Source: Bacillus sp. FJAT-27225 (GTDB taxonomy: Bacteria > Bacillota > Bacilli > Bacillales > Cytobacillaceae). Taken from it: a stretch of DNA of 64,000 nt. The stretch lies in assembly GCF_001685025.1 (NCBI RefSeq), contig NZ_MAYU01000001.1, positions 248,001 to 312,000 on the forward strand, in the 5' to 3' direction. Both the position numbers and the translations under genes were made by a program. Positions within the stretch are counted from its first letter, which is position 1; each line of letters opens with the position of its first letter. The notes below the pieces were generated by a model that saw only the letters and a list, made by a program, of their open reading frames with translations, was not told the origin of the DNA and ran no database searches. Of the stretch, positions 50,516 through 58,477 are shown one piece after another.

Positions 50516-51780
50516 CATCCTCTTTTTATCATGAAAAAAGAAAAGCATTTTACAGGGGTATTTCCGGTTTTTGGCCTGATTTATATGGGGAAGAGTATGC
50601 GCTTTTTGATATTGCGGTTCTGGAGGGTGCAGAATTCCAGGCAATCAGGGATGCCAGCGGCAAAATCGGCCATATTCTTTTTAAAACAAACGAATTGCTA
50701 CGGAACCTTGATGAAGGGAGCCTTGCCGAAATGGGCTACCCTGCCGAAACGATTCCTTACTTGGGACAGAAGCCTGCTCTCTTTGAAACAACCATCGCGC
50801 GCCTTGACCTGGCGTTGACTCCTTCTGGCATAAAGGTGCTTGAAATCAATTCAGACACACCTACATTTATAAAGGAATGCTTCTCTGTCAATGGAAGGCT
50901 GTGTGCTGAATTTGGAATGGAAAACCCGAATTACAGTCTGGAAGGAGTACTTGCCGATGCAGTCAGGAAAAGCGTCCACGCTGCCGCTGCCTCTGTTTCG
51001 GTTAGTCATCCGTATATCATTTTTACAGCTCATGGAGAGAATATTGAAGATCGGGAAACGAGCATCTATTTAAAGGAAATTTCCGGCGTTCCCTCAAAAT
51101 TCGTGCCACTGGATCAGCTTTCAATCGAGCAGGGGGAAGGATTGTTCGACAGCCATGGCATCAAAATTGATGTCCTATACCGGCAAACCTATCCGATTGA
51201 GAATATGGTGAAGGATCAGGATGAACAAGGAAATCCAATCGGTATCTGGCTGCTAGAACTCGTCGCAGAAGGCAAATTGGCCATCGTTAACCCCGTATCA
51301 GCCTTTCTTTTACAAAATAAAGCTGTGTTGGCGATTATCTGGAACCTCCATATGGAAGGAAACCCATTTTATACAGAACAAGAACATGGCTGGATTGACG
51401 AGTTTTTTCTTCCGTCATACCTTGAACCGGATCCTTTTCTTGAACAGGGAAAAAAATTCGTCAAGAAACCTGTGTTCGGCAGAGAGGGAGATACAGTTGA
51501 AATCTTTTCAGCCGGCGGCAGTCTCGAGCTGGCCGATGAGCAAACCTCTTATTCTGAGTACGTTTCTCTCTACCAGGAATTTGCGGAACTTCCTAAAATG
51601 CGTTTCCAATCTGAAAAAGGCGAGCAGGATGGGCATATTCTGACCGGATGTTTCCTAATAGGAGGCAAGCCCGCTGCAATCGGGTTCCGCGCAGGAGGGC
51701 CCATCACTAATAACCTATCCTACTTCCTACCAGTGGCAGAGGGGAAGGGGAAGGGTTCTCCTGCGCCGATGGCCAGGTAA
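50512..51780 (+). CDS. Glutathionylspermidine-synthase-like ATP-grasp ligase
   Basis: 422 residues of the GspS synthetase fold (YgiC/YjfC group): an ATP-grasp enzyme expected to form an amide bond using an acyl-phosphate. Visible elements are LEINSDTPTFIKE (Mg/substrate loop), DVLYRQTYPIE, KPVFGREGDTVEIF (ATP-binding) and GGPITNNLSYFLPV at the end. No amidase domain precedes it, unlike full GspS, so hydrolysis is not expected. Glutathionylspermidine itself is unlikely in a bacillus; a protein or peptide substrate in or near the membrane is possible given the DUF350 and lipoprotein partners. GGAGGAGG precedes the ATG. Confidence 0.85.
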   Translation: MTSSFYHEKRKAFYRGISGFWPDLYGEEYALFDIAVLEGAEFQAIRDASGKIGHILFKTNELLRNLDEGSLAEMGYPAETIPYLGQKPALFETTIARLDLALTPSGIKVLEINSDTPTFIKECFSVNGRLCAEFGMENPNYSLEGVLADAVRKSVHAAAASVSVSHPYIIFTAHGENIEDRETSIYLKEISGVPSKFVPLDQLSIEQGEGLFDSHGIKIDVLYRQTYPIENMVKDQDEQGNPIGIWLLELVAEGKLAIVNPVSAFLLQNKAVLAIIWNLHMEGNPFYTEQEHGWIDEFFLPSYLEPDPFLEQGKKFVKKPVFGREGDTVEIFSAGGSLELADEQTSYSEYVSLYQEFAELPKMRFQSEKGEQDGHILTGCFLIGGKPAAIGFRAGGPITNNLSYFLPVAEGKGKGSPAPMAR

Positions 51781-51788
51781 ATCGAAAA

Positions 51789-51821
51789 AAATACGAACAG
51801 TGCCAGGCACTGTTCGTATTT
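51789..51821. terminator. Perfect 16-bp hairpin after the ATP-grasp operon
   Basis: AAATACGAACAGTGCC pairs perfectly with GGCACTGTTCGTATTT around a single A. Probably a terminator or a mobile palindrome; it lies eight bases after the stop. Confidence 0.75.
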
Positions 51822-51829
51822 CACGAAAA

Positions 51830-51859
51830 AAGGTGCAAACCGATTGGTCTGCACCTTTC
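51830..51859 (+). terminator. Second hairpin after the ATP-grasp operon
   Basis: AAAGGTGCA / TGCACCTTT stem with inner ACC/GGT, followed by CTTCTG. Likely a back-up terminator. Confidence 0.65.
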
Positions 51860-51930
51860 TTCTGATTCTGTTTACAACAGAACCGTTTGCTTTGTCCCAA
51901 AAACTTAGGACCAAGACTTACATCAATCAG

Positions 51931-52708
51931 CTAAGGTAACGATTTGCACGAGGTCGAGTCGATATTAAATATATCGATTATAGACGAGCGTGCCTTTCGA
52001 CAGCTCTGCAAATGTCCCTTCACCACTTGCAAGCCCAAGAACTAACCTTTGAGTCGCTGTTTCTCTTGCATATTGCAATTTGAACCAGTCCCTCCTGTTT
52101 TGCTTTTGGTCTTGCTTCCAAAGCAGCTAGGGTAACGATTTGCACGGGGTCGAATCGATATTAAATATATCGATTATAGACGAGCGTGCCTTTCGACAGC
52201 TCTGCAAATGTCCCTTCACCACTTGCAAGCCCAAGAACTAACCTTTGAGTCGCTGTTTCTCTTGCATATTGCAATTTGAACCAGTCCCTCCTGTTTTGCT
52301 TTTGGTCTTGCTTCCAAAGCAGCTAGGGTAACGATTTGCACGGGGTCGAATCGATATTAAATATATCGATTATAGACGAGCGTGCCTTTCGACAGCTCTG
52401 CAAATGTCCCTTCACCACTTGCAAGCCCAAGAACTAACCTTTGAGTCGCTGTTTCTCTTGCATATTGCAATTTGAACCAGTCCCTCCTGTTTTGCTTTTG
52501 GTCTTGCTTCCAAAGCAGCTAGGGTAACGATTTGCACGGGGTCGAATCGATATTAAATATATCGATTATAGACGAGCGTGCCTTTCGACAGCTCTGCAAA
52601 TGTCCCTTCACCACTTGCAAGCCCAAGAACTAACCTTTGAGTCGCTGTTTCTCCTGCATATTGCATTTTGAACCAGTCCCTCCTGTTTTGTTTTGGTCTT
52701 GCATTATC
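51931..52708. repeat. Tandem array, four copies of a 196-bp unit
   Basis: CTA(A/G)GGTAAC begins copies at 51931, 52127, 52323 and 52519, exactly 196 bp apart, with few differences (mainly in the first and last). Inside each unit three nested inverted repeats share one centre: ATTTGCA/TGCAAAT, GTCGAA/TTCGAC and AATCGATAT/ATATCGATT. On the minus strand each unit also has a GGAGGGA followed by a frame of about 40-50 codons that could start at TTG (RDWFKLQYARE ... TLVYNRYI) and ends at TAA. Period is not a multiple of three. Confidence 0.93.
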
Positions 52709-52887
52709 TATTTACCTCGTGATGAATACCCTTAAACAATTAAACCCCTTTTTTATACTGGTAATATCAACCTTGAATACCAGCATGGACCAGCAAAAAA
52801 ATATTATCAGTTATTAGTACCTGGTGATAAATATCACGGATTTTTTGTCTATACCTGTATACAATAGGAAGTATTAAGAAAAAGAAA

Positions 52888-53295
52888 GGCTGTTTTCTAA
52901 AAGATTGTTGTTTTTAGTAGTAGTTGATTTCCACTCCAGGATGCTCGCTTTCCGCGGGGCGGGCGGTGAGCCTGTCTAGCTGCGGCTCCTAGCTCCTCGA
53001 GGTCGCTTCGGTCCTTCAGCTGAAGTCAAAGAACGACTTCCGCTTCAGGCCCTGCAGCGCTTGTCGGAGCTGGGCAGTCGCCTTCGCATTTCTTTCTCCT
53101 CGTCGCTAAAGCGACTGTGGGGTCTCACCTGTCCCGCTGCTCCCGCAGGACGTTGAATAATCTTCCTGAAAAAGCACCGCAGGAGAAAATGCGTTTTTTT
53201 GCATTTTCGAACGAGCTCGCACCTTCTGCTCCAATCAACTACAGGATAGTAAACCTTTGTCCTTTCTAATAGCAACAAAGTTTGCGAAAACAGCC
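52888..53295. mobile_element. 408-bp MITE-like element with terminal inverted repeats
   Basis: GGCTGTTTTC at the left end is matched by GAAAACAGCC at the right, with imperfect extension inward (TTGTTG / CAACAA; TAGTTGATT / AATCAACTA). AAAAGAAA flanks both sides, a possible 8-bp target duplication, though low in complexity. The interior is G/C-rich and composed of sequences I remember as common bacillus intergenic repeats (GCTTTCCGCGGGGCGGGCGG; TGTCTAGCTGCGGCTCC). No transposase frame. A deleted relative is at 35646. The right end lies eight bases before the ribosome binding site of the nitronate monooxygenase gene. Confidence 0.8.
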
Positions 53296-53315
53296 AAAAG
53301 AAAAGAGGAACCAAT

Positions 53316-54299
53316 TTGATACTTCCACAATTAACAATTGGCCACATGACACCAAAGTACCCGATTATCCAAGGCGGAATGGGTGTAGGAATATCCTTGA
53401 GCGGCCTTGCTTCCGCAGTTGCGCGGGCAGGCGGTATTGGAATTATATCCGGAACTGGCATACCCACTGACGAGTTGCGTTACCATATCCGCAAGGCACG
53501 CGAGCTGTCTGATGAAAAAGGATACATAGGCGTGAACGTTCTGTTTGCGATGAACGATTTTGCTGCAAAAATGAAGGCAGCAATTGAAGAAAAGGTTGAC
53601 TTCATCATTTCAGGCGCTGGCATTTCCAGGGATATGTACGCATGGGGAAGGGAAGCAGGCATCCCAGTCCTTTCAATCGTCTCCACTGCCAAACTTGCTA
53701 AACTCTCCGAACGGCTCGGTGCATCAGCAATCGTCGTTGAAGGTTGCGAGGCAGGCGGGCATCTAGGGACGGACAGGCCAATGTTTGATATTTTGCCAGA
53801 AGTGGTTGATGCAGTGAAAATCCCTGTTATTGCTGCAGGAGGAATCCTGACAGGAGCGGATATTGCAAAAGCGATCCAGATGGGTGCTTCCGGGGTACAA
53901 ATGGGCACCCGTTTCGTTGCAAGCGAAGAATGTGATGCACCTCTCGCCTTCAAGCAGAAATACGTCGATGCCAAAAAAGAAGATCTAATGCTTGTAAAAA
54001 CCACAGTCGGCCTTCAAGGAAGGGCAATTAGAAATACATTCACCGACATTATAAAAGATAACGGTAAATATAAGGTGGCTAAGTGCGAGGACTGCCTGAA
54101 AAATTGCTCATACCGTTTTTGTACAATGGACTCACTCGTACGTTCCCTGAATGGCGATGTCGATATGGGACTCGTATTCGCTGGAGCAAGGGTAGGGGAG
54201 ATAGAGAGTATCCTTCCTGTAAGCGACATTATTCAAACAATTGTTGCAGAGTACGATTACACTACAGAGCAGGCGTTAATTGCTTCAATTCAAAATTAA
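53316..54299 (+). CDS. Nitronate monooxygenase-like flavoprotein
   Basis: 327 residues, FMN-binding TIM barrel of the NMO / 2-nitropropane dioxygenase / FabK superfamily. The N-terminus ILPQLTIGHMTPKYPIIQGGMGVGIS is typical, EGCEAGGHLG carries the catalytic His and AAGGILTG the phosphate-binding loop. The C-terminal CEDCLKNCSYRFC cluster of four cysteines is seen in a subgroup and might bind metal. TTG 53316 is six bases after AGAGGA and gives the family start; ATG 53346 would cut it. The MITE-like element ends just upstream, so its native promoter may have been displaced or replaced. Confidence 0.88.
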   Translation: MILPQLTIGHMTPKYPIIQGGMGVGISLSGLASAVARAGGIGIISGTGIPTDELRYHIRKARELSDEKGYIGVNVLFAMNDFAAKMKAAIEEKVDFIISGAGISRDMYAWGREAGIPVLSIVSTAKLAKLSERLGASAIVVEGCEAGGHLGTDRPMFDILPEVVDAVKIPVIAAGGILTGADIAKAIQMGASGVQMGTRFVASEECDAPLAFKQKYVDAKKEDLMLVKTTVGLQGRAIRNTFTDIIKDNGKYKVAKCEDCLKNCSYRFCTMDSLVRSLNGDVDMGLVFAGARVGEIESILPVSDIIQTIVAEYDYTTEQALIASIQN

Positions 54300-54322
54300 T
54301 TAAATCATTGCCGTTATTAAAA

Positions 54323-54510
54323 TGACCTTGAAGTTCAATTTCAAGGTCATTTTGGCATTCCATGAACTATTCATTGTCCTTAAATCTCTAGTTCAAGGAC
54401 ATTTTCACATTCTAGACATGGGGTTTTGTCCTTGAAATCCGTGCTCAAGGACATATTCACATTACCGATACTTCATTTTGTCCTTAAATCTTTGCCCATG
54501 GTCATTTTTC
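54323..54510. repeat. Tandem repeat, four copies of a 52-bp unit with compensatory arms
   Basis: Left arms start at 54323, 54375, 54427 and 54479, exactly 52 bp apart. Copy 1 has TGACCTT..AAGGTCA; copies 2 and 3 have TGTCCTT..AAGGACA, so both arms changed together; copy 4 is degenerate (TGTCCTT..ATGGTCA). Arms span 27 bp with a 13-base loop. Between the nitronate monooxygenase gene and the acidic protein gene; the last 150 bases of the gap hold nothing clear. Confidence 0.92.
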
Positions 54511-54662
54511 TCCAGTATTCTTCATTCTATACCCGAAGAATTTCTCGAGAACTATAACTTCGCTCTGGATTCGGGTAACTTGGATGTTTTTTGCAAAAAA
54601 GTGCCAAGCCAAATTTGAACACAAAAGAGGCATACTAATCAGGAAACCAAAAGAAGGGAAGA

Positions 54663-55361
54663 ATGAGTATGTCAATGGAATGGTTTGACCGTGTCAGTGC
54701 TGAACTGCAGGACCACTTGGAATCAATTTGTGAAAAATATGACCAGGCCGGCCAGATGGCCATTGAACGGGGCTCCAGGCACCCAAGAATCGAGTTTTTT
54801 GTGGAAACAGAGGAAGAGTGCGATACCGATGGCCGCGATTATTTTTGTACGCTTTTCTTCGACCCGCACAATGAAGAGTTCTATATAGAAACGATTGATA
54901 CGGAACTTGAACAGCCGGCAAGGACCATCCTGCCTGACATAGATAATATCATTGATGCTGTCCATGAAAGCTTTCACGAATACATGGATGGAGAGGATAT
55001 GGATGACTATACTGATATCCTAGATGATGATGATCTTATTGAGGAGATTGAGTTAATTGATGATGATATGACTGTCATTGCTTATTCAGATGATGATGTT
55101 TATGAAGAAATCGACGTTGAATGGGAAACCCCTGAGGTAACGGCCTTTTTAAAAGAAGACGAAGTAGAAGTGACGTATCAATTTGGAGTTGTACCAGAAA
55201 CCGGTGATGGAGTACTTCGCCGTATAAACCGGCTTTGGACAGAAGATGATGAGTTGGTTAAGGATGAAACCAATTTTATTTTTACAAAAGAGGAAGCGAG
55301 TACGATTATTGCCATGATTGCAAGCCATATGGATTCCATGACTGGTTACGACCTGGATTAA
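54663..55361 (+). CDS. Acidic protein of unknown function
   Basis: About 232 residues, strongly acidic with a central run of Asp/Glu (YMDGEDMDDYTDILDDDDLIEE). The first 100 residues (FDRVSAELQDHLESICEKY, RIEFFVETEEEC, YFCTLFFDPHNEEFYIET) and last 90 appear folded; no catalytic motif is seen. AAGAAGGGA precedes three near ATGs (54663, 54669, 54675), of which 54669 has the best spacing. A hairpin follows the stop. I cannot name the family. Confidence 0.78.
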   Translation: MSMSMEWFDRVSAELQDHLESICEKYDQAGQMAIERGSRHPRIEFFVETEEECDTDGRDYFCTLFFDPHNEEFYIETIDTELEQPARTILPDIDNIIDAVHESFHEYMDGEDMDDYTDILDDDDLIEEIELIDDDMTVIAYSDDDVYEEIDVEWETPEVTAFLKEDEVEVTYQFGVVPETGDGVLRRINRLWTEDDELVKDETNFIFTKEEASTIIAMIASHMDSMTGYDLD

Positions 55362-55365
55362 ATAA

Positions 55366-55416
55366 ATAGACGGAGCATTTCCGATTTTTCTGCAAAAGCG
55401 GGAATTCTCCGTCTAT
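55366..55416. terminator. Terminator-like hairpin between converging genes
   Basis: ATAGACGGAG pairs perfectly with CTCCGTCTAT across a loop of about 30 bases. Confidence 0.6.
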
Positions 55417-55449
55417 CGTAAGTTTGCGTCCCCTAGGGTTATCGCCATT

Positions 55450-55584
55450 TTATAATCTCCACTGTTTTTTGACTTGCTCGAGCGCAAGTTCCATGATTTC
55501 TTCATCACTAGCCTGCGGATTCGTGATCACGTTCGTCATGTACTTGCGGCCCAGGTATTCTACTTTAACATTTACCTGTACCAT
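55450..55584 (-). CDS. Small protein, BA3454 stress-response family
   Basis: 44 residues: MVQVNVKVEYLGRKY, a central VITNPQASDEEIMELAL and a terminal EQVKKQWRL. The layout (short beta strand with Y-x-G-K, T-N-V-(L/I)-T-N, then a helix ending E-Q-V-x-K-Q-W) is that of the BA3454 family of very small bacillus proteins, which I recall as stress-associated. AAAGGA lies nine bases before the ATG on the minus strand. Too short for default gene finders, but convincing. Confidence 0.75.
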   Translation of the reverse strand: MVQVNVKVEYLGRKYMTNVITNPQASDEEIMELALEQVKKQWRL

Positions 55585-55823
55585 ATGTTTCAATCCTTTC
55601 AATGTTATATTAGTATAACTTTCAATCTCTTAATACCAACTTTTCAGCCACCTTAAACCTCCGATATACACATCGTATTCCAGAAATAAAAGAATCATTC
55701 ATTTTTTTGAAAAAGAGCAACGAAGGATAGCTGCAAAAGAATGGAAGTCTTTCATTATACCACCATTTCCACTTTGAGAAACCCTGTTAAAAATTCGTAT
55801 ACCCTTTAGTCGTGTTACAAAAT

Positions 55824-55846
55824 AAAAAAACTCCCGATAACGGGAG
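55824..55846 (-). terminator. Rho-independent terminator (minus strand)
   Basis: CTCCCG / CGGGAG stem with ATAA loop and seven T residues on the minus strand. Confidence 0.9.
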
Positions 55847-55850
55847 TGGA

Positions 55851-56081
55851 TTACGCTTCAACAAGAAGATGTTCTTCAACAAAGCGCTGGAGCTCTTCTT
55901 TGTCAGATGGCTGCTTTTTCGCCATAGTTTCAGCCGTATTAACCAGATGAAGCAAAGCAAGGTTTTTCTTTAGTGCATGCAGTGATGTTTCTCCATTTAA
56001 TAAATCAATCGCATTCGAACGTACGTCAGGATCCTCAGATGAGTGGTAAAGAATAAACGCAATATGGGTAATCTTATCCAT
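55851..56081 (-). CDS. Small helical protein, 76 aa
   Basis: Starts MDKITHIAFILYHSSEDPD and continues helical (SNAIDLLNGETSLHALKKNLALLHLVNTAETMAKK in order), ending FVEEHLLVEA. No membrane helix. GGGGGGAAGACGG precedes the ATG and a clean terminator follows, so it is a stand-alone gene divergent from the SDR operon. Family not recognised. Confidence 0.75.
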   Translation of the reverse strand: MDKITHIAFILYHSSEDPDVRSNAIDLLNGETSLHALKKNLALLHLVNTAETMAKKQPSDKEELQRFVEEHLLVEA

Positions 56082-56289
56082 TCCGTCTTCCCCCTAACAT
56101 TGATTCTAAAGAAAAGATTCGCCATATTATCCGAAAATCCTCCTTGATTTGACAATCCTTTATTTTTTATTTTTTCAGACTAAAGTTGTAGAAAAACTCA
56201 AGCTTCTTTACGACGATGAAAAATGCTTCTTTTTCTATGATAACAGTAAGGAAAAAACTTAGATGACATGATGAAAGGGGACTAAAAAT

Positions 56290-57018
56290 ATGAGGAATAA
56301 AAAGGTAGTAATGATTACTGGTGCATCAAGGGGATTGGGACGTTCACTGGCAATTGCCTTTGCAAGACAGGGGGCAAGGCTCTCAATCTGCGCCCGAAAT
56401 GAAGAAGATCTTTTTAACGTTAAAAGGGAAGCTGAGAAAGCAGGTTCTCCGGATGTGTTGGCAATCAGGGCCGACATTTCTAACTCCCGGGATGTTGAGC
56501 GGTTCGTAGCATTGACTGAGCAGCGATTTGGAAAAATTGATGTACTTATTAACAACGCTTCAATCCTTGGGCCGAGTCCGATTCCATTGCTGCTTGATTT
56601 TCCTGAGGAGGATTTCGCAGACGTCATCAGAATCAATACGATGAGTACCTTCCTGGTAACAAGAAGAGTGCTGCCTGCAATGCTGCAGCACGCCAAGGGA
56701 AGCATCATCAATGTGACCTCAGAAGCAGGAAACGTAGGTTATGCAGGCTGGGGTGCCTATGGAATTTCGAAATTCGCAGTTGAAGGTCTGACTGAAACAT
56801 GGGCTGATGAGCTAAGTGAAACTGGAATTCGTGTAAATATGGTTGACCCCGGTGAAATGGATACTGAGATGCACAGGCTTGCTGTGCCCGATTGTGATTA
56901 TGAGCTCTTAAACCCTGACGATGTTGTTCCAGTCTTCCTTTACCTTGCATCTGAAGCAGCAAATGAAGTAACCGGCAAGCGCATTTCAGCCCGCGAATTT
57001 AACGAAGGGAGGGTTTAA
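56290..57018 (+). CDS. Short-chain dehydrogenase/reductase
   Basis: 242 residues with the classical SDR fold. The cofactor loop TGASRGLG is at 10-17, NNAS near residue 88, catalytic Ser in NVTSEAG near 139 and Y-x-x-x-K in YGISK near 154, then MVDPGEMDTEM after the active site. The preference NADP(H) is suggested by Arg in the first loop. GAAAGGGG precedes the ATG. Ends two bases before the QueA-like gene, so translation is coupled. The substrate is not known; pairing with a QueA-like enzyme and a VOC protein is noteworthy. Confidence 0.9.
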   Translation: MRNKKVVMITGASRGLGRSLAIAFARQGARLSICARNEEDLFNVKREAEKAGSPDVLAIRADISNSRDVERFVALTEQRFGKIDVLINNASILGPSPIPLLLDFPEEDFADVIRINTMSTFLVTRRVLPAMLQHAKGSIINVTSEAGNVGYAGWGAYGISKFAVEGLTETWADELSETGIRVNMVDPGEMDTEMHRLAVPDCDYELLNPDDVVPVFLYLASEAANEVTGKRISAREFNEGRV

Positions 57019-57020
57019 GC

Positions 57021-58028
57021 ATGATAACAGGAAGCATGAGCTTTCATTTGCCGGAATCCTTAAATGCCTCAGCTCCTCCCGAAAGGCGCGGTATCCGGAG
57101 AGACCATGTCAGGATGATGGTTTTGTCAAAGGAAACTGGCCATACAGAACATGACCATTTTTACAATCTCGCAAACTATCTGAACAAGGGGGATGTGCTG
57201 GTTCTTAACAGCTCCAGGACAATACCTGCAATTCTTAGGGGAAGATCTGAGGATGGGAAAGAAGTGGAAGTAAGACTGGCGAGAAGGGTCGACTCCGATC
57301 GATGGGATGCTTTAGTTAGTAAAGGACTAGTTTTAACCGGCGAAAGGATTGTTTTTTCGAACAATCTTTCAGCCATTGTGGAAATTCCCGATATGCCCTT
57401 GTCGACATTACATTTTTCTAAATCTGGCATTGATTTATTCGATGAAATCTACTCACTTGGTGAACCAGTTCGGTATGAGTATATTCAAAACCCATGGGAT
57501 TTGGATTATTATCAGACAGTCTTCGCTTCACAGCCTGGCTCGGTAGAAATGCCATCTGCAGGCAGAGCTTTTAGTTGGGAGCTGCTGTTCAAGCTTCAAA
57601 AAAAAGGTGTCAAAATCGTATATATCCAGCTTCATACCGGCTTGAGCTACTTTTTGGATGATCGATTTGACCATCACCCTTCCTCGAACAAAGAGGAATA
57701 TGTCATTCCGGATCAGGCTTGGGTTGAAATTTCCGCAGCAAAGCTTGCCGGGAATAAGGTCATTGCAGTCGGAACAACCGTTGTCCGGGCACTAGAGACG
57801 GCTATTGAAACCTCTTGCCTTTCCTGCTGGACGAATTTGTTTATTCATCCTGGCTATCAATTGAAAGTCGCCGATGGAATCATTACCGGCCTTCATGAAC
57901 CAGAGGCAAGCCATTTAGCTATGCTATCTGCTTTTATAAAAAAAGAGTTTCTCTGTTCTGCTTATTTGGAAGCCGTTGAGAAAAAATATCTCTGGCACGA
58001 ATTTGGTGACATGAATTTAATCCTATGA
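57021..58028 (+). CDS. QueA-family protein (SAM:tRNA ribosyltransferase-isomerase paralogue)
   Basis: 335 residues. QueA transfers and isomerises the ribose of SAM onto preQ1-tRNA to make epoxyqueuosine. Family marks here are ETGHTEHDHFYNLANYL, GDVLVLNSSRTIPAILRG, YYQTVFASQPGSVEMPSAGRAF and VGTTVVRALE (pieces in order), and the C-terminal half matches throughout. The N-terminal substrate loop (SAPPERRGIRRDHVRMMVL) differs from the usual AQ-P-x-x-R-x-x-SRLL. There is no tgt, ruvB or yajC next to it; instead it lies in an SDR/VOC operon. It is therefore probably a second, divergent paralogue with a modified role. GGGAGGG precedes the ATG. Confidence 0.82.
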   Translation: MITGSMSFHLPESLNASAPPERRGIRRDHVRMMVLSKETGHTEHDHFYNLANYLNKGDVLVLNSSRTIPAILRGRSEDGKEVEVRLARRVDSDRWDALVSKGLVLTGERIVFSNNLSAIVEIPDMPLSTLHFSKSGIDLFDEIYSLGEPVRYEYIQNPWDLDYYQTVFASQPGSVEMPSAGRAFSWELLFKLQKKGVKIVYIQLHTGLSYFLDDRFDHHPSSNKEEYVIPDQAWVEISAAKLAGNKVIAVGTTVVRALETAIETSCLSCWTNLFIHPGYQLKVADGIITGLHEPEASHLAMLSAFIKKEFLCSAYLEAVEKKYLWHEFGDMNLIL

Positions 58029-58038
58029 GGGGATCAAT

Positions 58039-58416
58039 ATGATAAAATTTCATCACTTCGCAATTGAGACTAACAACCTAACAGAAACTGCGGATTTTTA
58101 TGTAAATAAATTGGGATTCGTGATAAAGGAAAAGGTTCTATTTGAAGGAACAGAAGTCCTTTTCTTGGATTTGGAGGGATTTACCTCTGAACTTTGTGAG
58201 ATTTCAGAAGAAAGGAATGACTCGAGCCAAACTCATTTTTGTTTTGAAACTCCAGACCTTAAAGCCTTCATAGACAGGATGAGCGGATGGGGTTTCATGC
58301 CTACGGAAGGCCCCTTTAAGCTTGAAAACGGCTGGGAAACAGTTTTCTTTGAGGGGCCATCAGGGGAAACAATTGAGTTTTTATCCAGAAGGAGAGAAGA
58401 ATTTACCAATGATTAG
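58039..58416 (+). CDS. VOC-superfamily (glyoxalase-like) protein
   Basis: 125 residues with two beta-alpha-beta-beta-beta modules. FHHFAIETNNLTETADFYVNKLGF is the first metal-binding half (His at position 5) and a Glu in TIEFLSRR the last ligand; the middle has TSELCEISEE and THFCFETPD. VOC proteins include lyases, dioxygenases and resistance proteins; no specific activity can be stated. Starts ten bases after the QueA-like gene with GAGGGG upstream, so it belongs to that operon. Confidence 0.87.
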   Translation: MIKFHHFAIETNNLTETADFYVNKLGFVIKEKVLFEGTEVLFLDLEGFTSELCEISEERNDSSQTHFCFETPDLKAFIDRMSGWGFMPTEGPFKLENGWETVFFEGPSGETIEFLSRRREEFTND

Positions 58417-58477
58417 ACCTGCCGGCACTTGGGTAGTAAGTAACGAACAATAGTTAAGTCATCAGCCGGAGGATAGT

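Noticed and set aside
51720-51914. 64-residue minus-strand gene
   Set aside because: Lies across the end of the ATP-grasp gene and two hairpins; a shadow frame.
53045-53467. 140-residue minus-strand gene in the MITE-like element
   Set aside because: Runs across the element end and the start of the nitronate monooxygenase; no transposase motif such as DDE or HUH.
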